In this document: one piece after another, positions 15,261 through 24,673 of the stretch
How positions within the stretch are numbered: position 1 is the first letter of the stretch
Layout of the letters: each line of letters opens with the position of its first letter
Source of the DNA: Pirellulimonas nuda
GTDB lineage: Bacteria; Planctomycetota; Planctomycetia; Pirellulales; Lacipirellulaceae
Assembly (NCBI RefSeq): GCF_007750855.1
Contig: NZ_CP036291.1
Location: 2,232,001-2,296,000 of the forward strand
Length of the DNA stretch: 64,000 nt
Direction of reading: 5' to 3'
Made by a program: the position numbers and the translations under genes
The notes under the pieces: model-generated
Database searches by the model: none
What the model was told of the DNA's origin: nothing
What the model saw: the letters and a program-made list of their open reading frames with translations, nothing else

Positions 15261-18200
15261 ATGCCTCGCTGCGAAAAGTGCCACGCCGAATGGACCTTGT
15301 CGAACACCCTGGAACAGGAGTGCCCGGCCTGCGGCCATCCCTACGACCCGGGGAGCCTGTCGGAGATCGAGGACTTCCTGCTGGACGACGACGCAGAGGT
15401 GACCCTGGCGCTGCGCGACGTTCAGCCCGAAGACGACGGGCCAGACACGAGGCCGCCGCTCACCGGCGGTGAGGGGCCCGCCGACGAGTCCGCGGACGAG
15501 GCCGCCCACGAGCCCGACGAGGCGTCGGACCCCGACTTCACCATGGTTTTTGGCGGGAAGTTTGACGAAGATTCGATCGATCTCGACGATGACTTTGACG
15601 CGATCGCGCTAGACGCAGCCCCGGAGGCGGGCTCGTCGGATTCTCAGGGAGAGCAGAGTGACTCCTCCCACGTGGGGGACACCACGCGGCGGCCCGACGC
15701 AGACCTGGACCCTCTGGAAGCGACCCACCGCTTGTCGGATCTGCCCAGCCTGGCGGACGACCCTTTTCAAGGGGGGACGCTCCCGGAGATGACGCGGCTG
15801 GTGGGCGACACCGACCCGGGGCTCCGATCGCCCGCCACCCCGGCCGGCGGGGGCGACTTAGTCGGGCCGATCGAAGCAACCCAGGCGATCGGCGACAGCA
15901 GCCAGGACGAGCCTTCGCCGTCGTCCCGCAAGGCGCCGCTGGTTAGTCGGCCCGACGTAACGCAGGCGGTGGGGGACGGCAGCTCGCGTCGCGGCGACTC
16001 TTCGGGCGACGCGACCAACCGCCCGCCCCACGATTCCAGCCCAGAGGTCACGCAAAACCTGTCCGGCGATTCTTCGGAACGCCCCGAGGCGACAATGGCG
16101 GTCGGTCAGGGGAGCGACTCGGGGTCGTCCGGCGTTGGTCCGTCCGGCTCGGGGTCGGGCTCCTCCTCGCAGGACGCAGACACGCTGGTGCCCGATTCGG
16201 CGACGATGAAGCGGGGCACCGACCGCCCCAGCAGCCTGGTGCAGACGCCCCGATCCCGCGACATCACGGGGCTCGGTTCGGGGCACACCACGCCCGGCGG
16301 CGCCCTGGGCGAGCGACCGTCGGTGTCGCTCAAGGCGGGCGACACGCACATGGTGCAGCACGAATCGATCCGGCTGCGGGCGTTCAAGCTGTCAAAGGAC
16401 GAAAAGCCCCCCACCGGCGACGACAACGACTACACCCGCACCGGCGGCCCCTTCAAAGGGGGGATGGGATACGTCTACCGGATGCGGCAGACCTCGCTTG
16501 ACCGAAACGTGGCGGTCAAGCAGGTCAAACCCGATATGGCGACCAACGAGTCGGACCGCAACAAGCTGATCACCGAAGGGGTGATCACCGCGCGGCTCGA
16601 ACACCCGAACATCGTGCCGGTGCACGACCTCGGGATCGCGTCGGACGGGCAGCCGTTCTACGTGATGAAGTTCGTCGAGGGGCAGGAGTGGGAGAAGCTG
16701 ATCGGCAAGTACACCGAGCAAGAAAACTTGGAGGTGTTGCTCAAGGTCTGTCAGGCGGTGGCGTTTGCGCACTCGCACAACGTGATCAACCGCGACCTGA
16801 AGCCGGGCAACGTGATGATCGGCGCCTTCGGCGAGGTGCTGGTGATGGACTGGGGCCTCGCGGCGCGGATCGACCGCGAGCAAGAGATCCCGCCGGGGGG
16901 CACGCCGCTGTACATGCCCCCCGAGACGGCGCTGGAGTACCTCGACTCGATCAAGCACAAGACGGTGAACCTCTCGGAGGGCCCCAGCAAGACGCGGCGC
17001 GTCAAGGCGGGCAAGTACTGCGACATCTACCTGCTGGGCGCGCAGCTCTTCAAGGTCATCACCGGCAAGCCGCCGCACACCGGCAAGAACACGTTCGACT
17101 GCCTGAAGAACGCGGCCCGGAACCGGCTGGTCAAGGTGGATCGGTCCAGCGAGCTGCTCGACATCGCCTACAAGGCGATGGCGACCGAGCCGGAGGACCG
17201 GTACGCGACCGTCGGCGACTTCATCGACGCGATCAAGGCCTACCAGGAGCACGCCCAGAGCCTGCTGATCACGCGCCGCGCCAGCGAGGACCTGGAGCTC
17301 GCGGAGAACAAGAAGACCGACGCGTCCGCCAAGAGCACCGACAAGTACGCGCTGTTCTCTAGCGCCGAGCACGGCTTCAAGAACGCCCTGGAGCTGTGGC
17401 CCGACAACCACAAAGCGCGTCGCCAGCTCGACAAAACCCTGCACGCCTTCGCCGACACGGCCTACCAAAACGGCGACTACGACCTGTCGCTGTCGATGCT
17501 GGATGAACGCCGCAAGGACGACGAGCAGCTTCGCTCGGATGTGCTGCGTAGCCAGAAGCAGCGGAAGGCTAGGCTGGCGTGGTTCCGGACCCTGCAATAC
17601 GCCACGGCCGCGTCGCTGGCGGCGGCCTTGGTGTTCATCGGGGTCAGTATCGTGATGGGACGCGACGCGTTCCAGCAACGCAAGGTCGCCACCGCAGCAA
17701 AGCTAGAGGCCGTCGGCGCCCTCGCAGACGCCAAACAAGCGAAGAACGAGGCCGACGCGGCTCAGCAGCAGGCGACGCTCGCTAAATCTGAAGCGGTTCA
17801 GGCGGCCGAAGAAGCCAAGGTAGCTAAGGCCGAGGCGCTGCGCGCCAAGCAGGATACCGACGTGGCCCTCGCCGAAGCGGCAGACGCCAAGCAGCAGGCC
17901 GTCGCGGCCGCTGGGGAAGCGAAGGTAGCCAAGGACGAGGCCGAGTCAGCCAAGCTGGTTGCCGCCACGGAGAAGCAGAAGGCCGATGAGGCCGCCTCCG
18001 CGGCCGAGGTTCAGAAACACCTGGCCCGCGTCGCCGGCATCGAGGCCACCCTCATCAAGGACGGCGCCTACCCCGCGTGGCAGTTGCTGCAGCAGGCGGG
18101 CGGGTTGGCGAACCCAGACGCAGAAAAGTTCGACTGGAAGGTGCTCGCCAAGCGTTGCAACTGGACGGACGAGGGCTACGAACTGCCGATCGACGCGGCA

Positions 18201-21200
18201 AGCAGCCCGGTGCTGGCGACCACGGCGGACGGCGGGCGGCTGGCGATCGCCGCCGCCGACCCAGACGGCGGCTTCAAGCTCAGCGTTCGGCAGCTCGCCG
18301 GCCTCCCCACGCCGGACGGCGGGGCGGCCGAACTGCCCAAGGATCAACTGGTCGGCCTGGCGGAGATGGCCCTGCCGGCCGCCCCTCGGTCGCTGGCGCT
18401 TTCGGAGGACGGGAGCCTGGCGGCGGTCGTGGTCGGCGATGACGATCAGGAGGACGGCAGGCTGCTGCTGTTCGACGTGTCGGCCGGCGTCGCGATCCCC
18501 CTCGCCGGCGACGGGGCAGCCGCGCCCCGCGCCCGCCACGTGGCCTTCGGCCGCGCCGACGCCCGAAACCCCTCGGCGGACGCCTACCTGCTGGTTGGCG
18601 CCGGATCGGACGTGCGTGAGTACCGGATCGACCGAGAGCCCGGCAGCGCGACGCGGCTGGCCACGGTCGACGGCAGCCTGCATCTGGCGGACATCGCGTC
18701 GGTCGCCTACTCGTCCGACGGCCTGCTGGCGGCTTCGGCCGACCAGCAAGGCAAGGTGGCGGTGTGGCGGACGACCGACCGCGACCGCTTTGTGGCCGAC
18801 ACCCCCGCCGCGGGCCAACCGCGTAAGCAAGGCAGCGCCGCGCCGTGGACCTACTCCCACGCCGACAAGCTGAGCACCTCGCCGCACATCACCTCGATGG
18901 CCTTTGCCCCCACGCCGGCGTCTGGCAAGCCCGCGCTCGCCTACGGCTGCGACGACGGCAACGTGTTTGTGCTGCAGGGCCCGTGGCGGAGCACGCCCGA
19001 CCCGATCGCCGGCGAGAAGGGGGGCAGCCTGGTCGAGTACATCTCGGAGCTTCCGGCGCAGCTTGCCGGGGGCCACTCCGGCCCCGTGACGGACCTGTTG
19101 GTGACGCTTCGTAAGGTACGTGTCGCGGACGGCGACGCGTCGGCCGATCGGTACCTAGTGGTCTCCGCGGGGGCCGACGGTCGGGCCCTGGTGCGCGACT
19201 CCCGCCTCGACATGCAAGAAGCGACCCCGGCCTACGTGAAGGTCGAGCGGCGTTACCACGACGCCCCGCTGGTCCAGGCCGTGGTTGCGGCCGACGGCGC
19301 CATCATCACCCGCGACGAGAAGGGCCGTGTCGTGCGGTGGCTTGTCGACGTCGCCCCCGACTCGGCGGGGCTGATCGCTAGCGACGACGCGCCGGTCGGC
19401 CCGGTCACCAGCATCCGCTACGACGACGCGGGGGACGAGCTGGTGGTGGGGGACGCCGCCGGGATGACCCGGGTGTGGCCGCTCAAGGCCCAGCGGACCC
19501 CCGAGAAGTACTTTGTGGGGCATGAAGATCACGCCGGCATGCGGGCCTGGCTCACGGGCGACAACCAGCAGATCGCGACCGTGGCGGCCGACCACCGCCT
19601 GTGCCTGTGGGACGCCGAGACGGGCTTGATCGAAGCGGTCTTTCCGCTGGATGAACGGCCGGTGGTCGAGCCCTCTGCGGACGGGCTAGGCGTGGTGGCG
19701 GCGACCGACCGCCGCGACACCGCCGCGGAGCTGGTAGGCCTGGACGGCAGCCGGGCGCCGCTTTGGAACAACCGCCCACGGGTTTCTGCGGTGGCCGACC
19801 TCGGCGCCGGTCGGTTGGCCGTTGGCCTGCGCGACGGGCAGGTGTACCTGTGGGACCGCAACTTGGGACGCACAGAACTGGTTTCCGCCACGGTGCGCCC
19901 GCACTGGCGGCCGATCGCGGCGCTGGTGGTCGATCCCGCGACGAACGTGCTCTTCTCTGCGGACCGCGCCGGGCGGATTGCTCGCTGGGACTTGGACTCG
20001 CCTCAGCAAGCGCGTCCGCCGATGACGACCATCCGTTCTGAGTCGCCGGACGCAGCGGCCGGCGTTTCGCTCGAACGGCTTACGCTGTCTCCCAGCGGGG
20101 AGCGGCTGCTGGCGATCGTGCGCGACGACGCCACGAGTTGGCCGGCGCTAGTCGACGCCAAGACGCTCGAGCCCGGCCCCGAGCTGCCGCCGCTGGCGTC
20201 GGGCGTCGCGGACGCGTGTTTCGACCTCACGGGGGAATCGATCCTGGCGGTCGACCGAGCGTCGCGCGCCTGGGAGCTGCGCCCCGGCGCCGCGGATTGG
20301 CTCCCCGCGTCGACGGGCTCGATGCCGTCGGTGAACCGCGTCGCCCGCCAGGCGACCGGCGAGCCGGTGTTCGCCGGCCCCGGCGTCGTGCTGCGTGGGG
20401 TGGGGGCGCCGGCGCCGATTGTGCGTTCCCGCCCGCCGGTGGCGTTTGTGGGGCGTGCGCCCGGCGGTGTGGTCGCGTTCGACGACGCCGGCCACGTCAC
20501 CAAGTGGACCGGTCACAACCCGGAGCAGACCGCGGCGGCCCGTGGCGGGGGGCTGGCTTGCTGCCCCTTCAGCCCCGGCCCCGGGCTTGAGGTGGACGGC
20601 GCGTTGATCGTGCGGCTGCACGACGCCACCCTGCCGGTGGGACGCCTGGATCTGTGGGATTCGAACACCGGGCAGCGGATCGCGGAACTAGGCGAAACGC
20701 CCGGCGGCGAGTGCACGGCGATCGCGTCGTCCACGGGCATGGTGGCGATGGCGACCAAGTCGCCCCTCGGCCCAACCATCCTTCTCCGGCTCCCGGACGG
20801 CAAGCTGGCGCCCATCCTGCCACCCCCGGCCGGAGTCGCCGGGGCCAAAGACACGGCGACCGAGTTTGTGGACCTCGCCTTCTCGCCCAGCGGCCGTGAG
20901 TTGATCGCCGTTGACGACGTCGGCACGGCCCGGCTGCTGACGCTCGGCCCGACCGGGTGGATCTCCCGGGTGGTCGAGGGAGAAGACTTCTCTGCGGCGC
21001 GGTTCTCGCCCGACGGATCGCGGCTGGTGCTCGGGGGGAAGAACGGGCAGTTGTTCGTCGCAGTGGCCGAGCCTCGCGGCGATGGCGTTTCGCTCCGCAC
21101 CGTGCTCACGCTGGCGGGCCACAGCGCCCGGATCACCTTCTTGGACTTCGCCCAACGCGACGGCCACGCCATGCTGCTTAGCGGCGACGCGTCGGGCAAG

Positions 21201-21224
21201 GCGATGACGCACGTCTCGGGCTGA
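15261..21224 (+). CDS. Receptor-like Ser/Thr protein kinase with zinc ribbon, coiled coil and beta-propeller tail
   Basis: A 1987-residue protein. It begins with a zinc ribbon (CEKCHAEW, CPACG). Residues 150-320 are a disordered acidic linker carrying repeated threonine motifs. The kinase domain spans about 389-670: glycine loop GGPFKGGMGYVY, lysine in VAVKQV, catalytic loop NRDLKPGN and DWG in place of DFG, as often seen in planctomycete kinases. A transmembrane helix lies at about 780-800, then an Ala/Glu/Lys coiled coil (EAKVAKAEA-type repeats, about 810-920). The remaining 1000 residues are extracytoplasmic WD40-like blades (for example ASADQQGKVAVWR, LAVGLRDGQVYLWDR). The ATG at 15261 is preferred over an upstream TTG because the zinc ribbon starts there. 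It ends 8 bp from the convergent TolC-family gene. It is probably a sensor kinase that signals to the FHA proteins nearby; this is inference. Confidence 0.9.
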   Translation: MPRCEKCHAEWTLSNTLEQECPACGHPYDPGSLSEIEDFLLDDDAEVTLALRDVQPEDDGPDTRPPLTGGEGPADESADEAAHEPDEASDPDFTMVFGGKFDEDSIDLDDDFDAIALDAAPEAGSSDSQGEQSDSSHVGDTTRRPDADLDPLEATHRLSDLPSLADDPFQGGTLPEMTRLVGDTDPGLRSPATPAGGGDLVGPIEATQAIGDSSQDEPSPSSRKAPLVSRPDVTQAVGDGSSRRGDSSGDATNRPPHDSSPEVTQNLSGDSSERPEATMAVGQGSDSGSSGVGPSGSGSGSSSQDADTLVPDSATMKRGTDRPSSLVQTPRSRDITGLGSGHTTPGGALGERPSVSLKAGDTHMVQHESIRLRAFKLSKDEKPPTGDDNDYTRTGGPFKGGMGYVYRMRQTSLDRNVAVKQVKPDMATNESDRNKLITEGVITARLEHPNIVPVHDLGIASDGQPFYVMKFVEGQEWEKLIGKYTEQENLEVLLKVCQAVAFAHSHNVINRDLKPGNVMIGAFGEVLVMDWGLAARIDREQEIPPGGTPLYMPPETALEYLDSIKHKTVNLSEGPSKTRRVKAGKYCDIYLLGAQLFKVITGKPPHTGKNTFDCLKNAARNRLVKVDRSSELLDIAYKAMATEPEDRYATVGDFIDAIKAYQEHAQSLLITRRASEDLELAENKKTDASAKSTDKYALFSSAEHGFKNALELWPDNHKARRQLDKTLHAFADTAYQNGDYDLSLSMLDERRKDDEQLRSDVLRSQKQRKARLAWFRTLQYATAASLAAALVFIGVSIVMGRDAFQQRKVATAAKLEAVGALADAKQAKNEADAAQQQATLAKSEAVQAAEEAKVAKAEALRAKQDTDVALAEAADAKQQAVAAAGEAKVAKDEAESAKLVAATEKQKADEAASAAEVQKHLARVAGIEATLIKDGAYPAWQLLQQAGGLANPDAEKFDWKVLAKRCNWTDEGYELPIDAASSPVLATTADGGRLAIAAADPDGGFKLSVRQLAGLPTPDGGAAELPKDQLVGLAEMALPAAPRSLALSEDGSLAAVVVGDDDQEDGRLLLFDVSAGVAIPLAGDGAAAPRARHVAFGRADARNPSADAYLLVGAGSDVREYRIDREPGSATRLATVDGSLHLADIASVAYSSDGLLAASADQQGKVAVWRTTDRDRFVADTPAAGQPRKQGSAAPWTYSHADKLSTSPHITSMAFAPTPASGKPALAYGCDDGNVFVLQGPWRSTPDPIAGEKGGSLVEYISELPAQLAGGHSGPVTDLLVTLRKVRVADGDASADRYLVVSAGADGRALVRDSRLDMQEATPAYVKVERRYHDAPLVQAVVAADGAIITRDEKGRVVRWLVDVAPDSAGLIASDDAPVGPVTSIRYDDAGDELVVGDAAGMTRVWPLKAQRTPEKYFVGHEDHAGMRAWLTGDNQQIATVAADHRLCLWDAETGLIEAVFPLDERPVVEPSADGLGVVAATDRRDTAAELVGLDGSRAPLWNNRPRVSAVADLGAGRLAVGLRDGQVYLWDRNLGRTELVSATVRPHWRPIAALVVDPATNVLFSADRAGRIARWDLDSPQQARPPMTTIRSESPDAAAGVSLERLTLSPSGERLLAIVRDDATSWPALVDAKTLEPGPELPPLASGVADACFDLTGESILAVDRASRAWELRPGAADWLPASTGSMPSVNRVARQATGEPVFAGPGVVLRGVGAPAPIVRSRPPVAFVGRAPGGVVAFDDAGHVTKWTGHNPEQTAAARGGGLACCPFSPGPGLEVDGALIVRLHDATLPVGRLDLWDSNTGQRIAELGETPGGECTAIASSTGMVAMATKSPLGPTILLRLPDGKLAPILPPPAGVAGAKDTATEFVDLAFSPSGRELIAVDDVGTARLLTLGPTGWISRVVEGEDFSAARFSPDGSRLVLGGKNGQLFVAVAEPRGDGVSLRTVLTLAGHSARITFLDFAQRDGHAMLLSGDASGKAMTHVSG
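15717..16110 (+). repeat. Array of six to eight short threonine motifs in the kinase N-terminal linker
   Basis: The translated linker repeats a degenerate [DE]xTxx[ILV][GS]D motif: EATHRLSD, EMTRLVGD, EATQAIGD, DVTQAVGD, EVTQNLSGD and EATMAVGQ, with weaker DTLVPD and SATMKRGT copies after it. Spacing is 14-35 residues. The arrangement resembles a set of phosphothreonine docking sites for FHA domains. Confidence 0.6.
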
Positions 21225-21232
21225 GCCGGGCG

Positions 21233-23332
21233 TCAGGCGCCGGGCGCCAGCAGCAAGCTCAGGTCGCCGGCAGGGGTCGGCAGCGGTTCGCTGGCGGGGT
21301 CGAACCCCGGCAACGCCTTCGGCGCCGCGGGCTCGGTCGCAGGCGGCGCCGGAACCACGGCCGGCATCGGCGCGTGGCCGCCGGGCACGCCGGCCGACTG
21401 ATCGACCTGGCCGCGCGAGATGACCGCGTCGCGGCAGACATAGTCCAGCGGCCTGAGGCGGCGTTCCTCGAGATCGATCGCGTCGCAGTAGGCCTGCCCT
21501 TGCGAGGCGCCCTCGTTCAGGTAGATGTTGTTGTAGGCCAGCAGCGTGCCGTTCTCGAAGTGGACGTTCCGCAGCGCCAGCATGAAGTCGACGCGGGCCT
21601 GGTGGTACAAGATCTCGGCGTCCAACACGCGCCGCTGCGCTTCGAGCACCAGGTCGACCGTCACGCGGCCGGCGTCTTGCGCGGCCTTGAGCGCCTGGAT
21701 CTGCCGCTGCGCCGCGTCGAACCGGTTGTACTGCGCTTCGGCCACCTGGAAGGCGCGTTGCACGTCGGCCGCGGCGTTGCTGAGCCCGAACACGACGTCC
21801 CGCTTCTGCTCTGCAAGGATCACGCGTTCGCGCGCCAGGGCCAGCTCCGAGGTGCGAACTGCCGTGTGCCCGCGGCGGAAGCCGAGCGGGATCTCCAGCT
21901 CGACGCCCAACTGCCACTCCTGGTATCCGCCGTCGGCCAGGTTCTGGTAGGCGCTGCTGAACTGCTGCCCCGACTGCGAGATCAGGTCTTCGCCGAAGCC
22001 GCGGTAGCGGTAGCGTCCGACCGCGTCGAGCTGCGGGAGCAAGAAGTTGCGGTTGGCGATCAGCTCGAGCTCGACCTGCTTGACGCGCCACCGCTGGCGG
22101 CGGAGCTCGGGCCGAGACGCGGTCGCCTCGGTGACCAGCGTCGGCCAGTCGAAGGAAACGGGCACGACCACCGGCTCGTCCGCGGGGCGGAGGATCGGTC
22201 CGCCGTTGACCGGCATGCCGATGATCAGCCGGAGCCGCCTCTCGGCGAGCTGCACGCCCACGGGCGAGCGGCTGGTGCCGCCGCCGCTGCCGTTGTCGGT
22301 GCGGGTCCCCTCGAGCGTGCGCCCGTTCAGGGCGTTGATCACTTCCGATTCGTAGCGCCAGTACTGCTCGAGCGCCTGCCCCAGCTTGTCCGCCTCGCCC
22401 CCCTCGCGCCCGCCGGCCGCCTCCGCGGCGACGCTCTGGTAGGTTTCGAGCGCGTAGTCACGCGCTCGCTTCTTGGCGTCGAGGTCGCGGTAGGTGAAGT
22501 AGAGGTCCCAATAAGCGTTCTCGACGTTGGCCACCAGGTCGCGCACGGCGACCTCGAAGTCGGCCAGGCCGATGTCCGTCCGCACCCGCGCCAGCATCAC
22601 GCCGTTCAGGACGCCCGGCTGCGTTGACGGGCCGGCGATGCGGTTGAACAACACCCCGGCGCCCTGCAGCAGCGGCTGGCGGATCTCGCCGTCGACGATC
22701 GCCTGGTACTCGCCGCTGGCCGTGCCGGCGCCGTTGAAGCGGTTGCCGATGTTGTTGTTGAAGTCGTAGTCGATGGTGTGGCGGGCGACCATCTGGGTGC
22801 CCGTGACCGAGCGCTTCCTCAGCTCGAACCCGTAGTTGCCCAGGTCCTGCTTCAGGTAGCCCCGATCGCCGACGAACGTGTTGTTGAACTCGCGGTCGTT
22901 GTTCTCCCAGAAGGAGCGGGCCGCGAAGCTGGCGTCGAACTCCGACAACGCCGCTTCTTCGCCCGTGCGCGGGTCGCTGAACACGATCGCGGGGTCGTAG
23001 ACCGTGGGCTGCAACGCCGGGCGGTTGATGAGCGTCCCCCCGAGGTCCCGCATGACCTTCGAGTTCGCCAGCGCGTGCTGGATCGCTTCTTCGAGCGTGA
23101 TGTCGCGGTACTCGATCGGGACCAGCGGGTTGAGCGAGGCGGGCGTTTCGTAGCTGACGCTCTCGATCTCGCAGTCCGTGCAGGGCTCTTCAAGCTCGAG
23201 CTGCTGCGGCCCGACGCAGCCGACCTCGCAGTTCGAGCCGTCGTAGAACGAGCAGTCGGGGCGGTTTACGCGGCACCCCGAAGCGAGCATCGCCGCCGCG
23301 AGGAGCAGTCGCAAAGGATTGTTCAAACGCAT
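21233..23332 (-). CDS. TolC-family outer-membrane efflux/secretion channel
   Basis: A 699-residue outer-membrane factor with a lipoprotein-type signal (LLLAAAMLASGC, acylated Cys at about 20). A Cys-rich linker follows (residues 20-55, CEVGCVGPQQ, CTDCEIES), then two homologous TolC halves, each opening with the Leu/Glu-rich helix typical of the family (ITLEEAIQHALANSKV; later TLVTEATASRPELRRQRW). It is longer than classical TolC (about 450-500) because of the N-terminal linker and insertions. The ATG at 23332 is favoured over a GTG at 23341. It is convergent with the kinase gene 8 bp away. It would supply the outer-membrane exit for the three adaptors encoded at 10043-15164; the pairing is inferred from proximity. 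Confidence 0.9.
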   Translation of the reverse strand: MRLNNPLRLLLAAAMLASGCRVNRPDCSFYDGSNCEVGCVGPQQLELEEPCTDCEIESVSYETPASLNPLVPIEYRDITLEEAIQHALANSKVMRDLGGTLINRPALQPTVYDPAIVFSDPRTGEEAALSEFDASFAARSFWENNDREFNNTFVGDRGYLKQDLGNYGFELRKRSVTGTQMVARHTIDYDFNNNIGNRFNGAGTASGEYQAIVDGEIRQPLLQGAGVLFNRIAGPSTQPGVLNGVMLARVRTDIGLADFEVAVRDLVANVENAYWDLYFTYRDLDAKKRARDYALETYQSVAAEAAGGREGGEADKLGQALEQYWRYESEVINALNGRTLEGTRTDNGSGGGTSRSPVGVQLAERRLRLIIGMPVNGGPILRPADEPVVVPVSFDWPTLVTEATASRPELRRQRWRVKQVELELIANRNFLLPQLDAVGRYRYRGFGEDLISQSGQQFSSAYQNLADGGYQEWQLGVELEIPLGFRRGHTAVRTSELALARERVILAEQKRDVVFGLSNAAADVQRAFQVAEAQYNRFDAAQRQIQALKAAQDAGRVTVDLVLEAQRRVLDAEILYHQARVDFMLALRNVHFENGTLLAYNNIYLNEGASQGQAYCDAIDLEERRLRPLDYVCRDAVISRGQVDQSAGVPGGHAPMPAVVPAPPATEPAAPKALPGFDPASEPLPTPAGDLSLLLAPGA

Positions 23333-23522
23333 CGCGTGCACCCCATGACCGACGCCCCTCCGCCCGTTTGGCGCAGGGTGTGGTCGTACCGGTTATGACG
23401 GCTATTCCCGTAGGGGTATCGGCGCGATCGCCTCGGCTCCTGAAGAGAAATGACTCCGCCGGGGCAAGAACGGCCGGTCCGGAGATATGGGGAGGTTGGG
23501 GGGCGGGAGCGGAATGCCGGTG

Positions 23523-24545
23523 CTAGCGGTTGGCGTTCCGTTTCTCCTTCATCAACTTGATGAGGTGGTCCGCGAACACCTTGGTGCTGCCGAAGAAGAC
23601 CGAGACGTGCGGTTCGAGCTCGCAGCGCCGGATCCGGTTGTCGATCCGGCCGATCCGCGTGCCGTTGGTGGAGTCGAGATCGTGCAGCTCTACCCTGCGG
23701 CCCTGCATGACTAGCTGAGCGTGGTGCTGGGAGACCGACGAGTCGTTGATGACGTAGTCGTTGTCGGGGGAGCGGCCGATGGAGAAGATGCTGAGCTCTA
23801 CCTGCCGGCAGTCCTCGGGCAGCGGCCAGGGGATGCGGGTCTTTCGGCCCAGGGTGACGATGTCGTCAGCCAGCACCTGCACCGTCTGCGTGACGGGGAC
23901 GCCGTTGACGTAGGTGCCGTTGAGCGACCGCAGGTCTTCGATCGTGTAGTCGGGGCCGGCCCTGCGGATCTTGCAGTGGCGTCGCGAAACCCACGGCGCG
24001 ACCACGCGCACGTCGACGCCCGCGGCGCTCCCCACCACCCACTCCTGGTGGGCGGAGCGTTTGGGCAGGTCGTCGGCCGCCTCCGGGAGGCCCCACGAAC
24101 GCGAGGAAAGGTCGTCCGACGGCGACTCTTCGTAGTCCTGGATCGCGGCGGGCTGGATCCCGGTGCGGGGGGGCTCGACCGCGGGCGGGGAGATCCCCAG
24201 GCTGCTCGCGGGCGCAGGGTGGGGGTTGAGCTCGATCAGGTCGCTGGCCGGCGGACGTTTGGCGCGGCCGGCCAGCTCGTCGCGGAGCTGCTGGTCGTAC
24301 TTTCCGCGTCGCTTAGGATCGAGCAGGCCCAGCTTCGCCAACGCGAGCTCGTTCAACAGTTTCTGAGACTCGATCGGGTGCTTCAACGCCACCCCACGGA
24401 CGAAGCCGGACTGACGCCGGAAGGCGTTCGCGATCACGGCCGAGTCCTGCTCAAACAACGCCACGCCCAGCAGCCGGTAATAATTCGGCGGCTGCTCTTG
24501 GGGCGGGATGCCGAGAAGCTCGTGGTAGACGTCGATGCGGGCCAT
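23523..24545 (-). CDS. J-like domain protein with two FHA domains
   Basis: A 340-residue soluble protein. Residues 1-75 resemble the planctomycete J-like domain (YHELLGIPPQEQPPNYYRLLG, then LLDPKRRGKYDQQLRD), though the HPD motif of true DnaJ is not visible. After a proline-rich linker there are two FHA domains: about 155-225 (VSRRHCKI, LRSLNGTYVNG) and about 245-325 (IGRSPDNDYVI, SVSQHHAQL, LDSTNGTRIG). Both keep the phosphothreonine-binding residues. The ATG at 24545 is used because the longer upstream reading frame runs inside the cyclase gene. It lies 128 bp downstream of the cyclase gene on the same strand. It is probably a scaffold reading kinase phosphorylation; partners are unknown. 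Confidence 0.85.
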   Translation of the reverse strand: MARIDVYHELLGIPPQEQPPNYYRLLGVALFEQDSAVIANAFRRQSGFVRGVALKHPIESQKLLNELALAKLGLLDPKRRGKYDQQLRDELAGRAKRPPASDLIELNPHPAPASSLGISPPAVEPPRTGIQPAAIQDYEESPSDDLSSRSWGLPEAADDLPKRSAHQEWVVGSAAGVDVRVVAPWVSRRHCKIRRAGPDYTIEDLRSLNGTYVNGVPVTQTVQVLADDIVTLGRKTRIPWPLPEDCRQVELSIFSIGRSPDNDYVINDSSVSQHHAQLVMQGRRVELHDLDSTNGTRIGRIDNRIRRCELEPHVSVFFGSTKVFADHLIKLMKEKRNANR

Positions 24546-24673
24546 CGGCCTTGAAAGTGGAGGGTTTTGCCTGTGCGGGGTACCCTCGAGTATCCGGGCC
24601 CCTTCGGCCGCCCGCAAGACTCGCCCGCCGGGGTGCGGCGGGAAGCGGGCCCAGGAGCGATCGGTTTTGCGGG

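Noticed and set aside
20688..22091. 467-codon minus-strand frame across the kinase and TolC gene ends
   Set aside because: Covers two convergent genes with strong family evidence and has a low-complexity Arg/Ala-rich translation.
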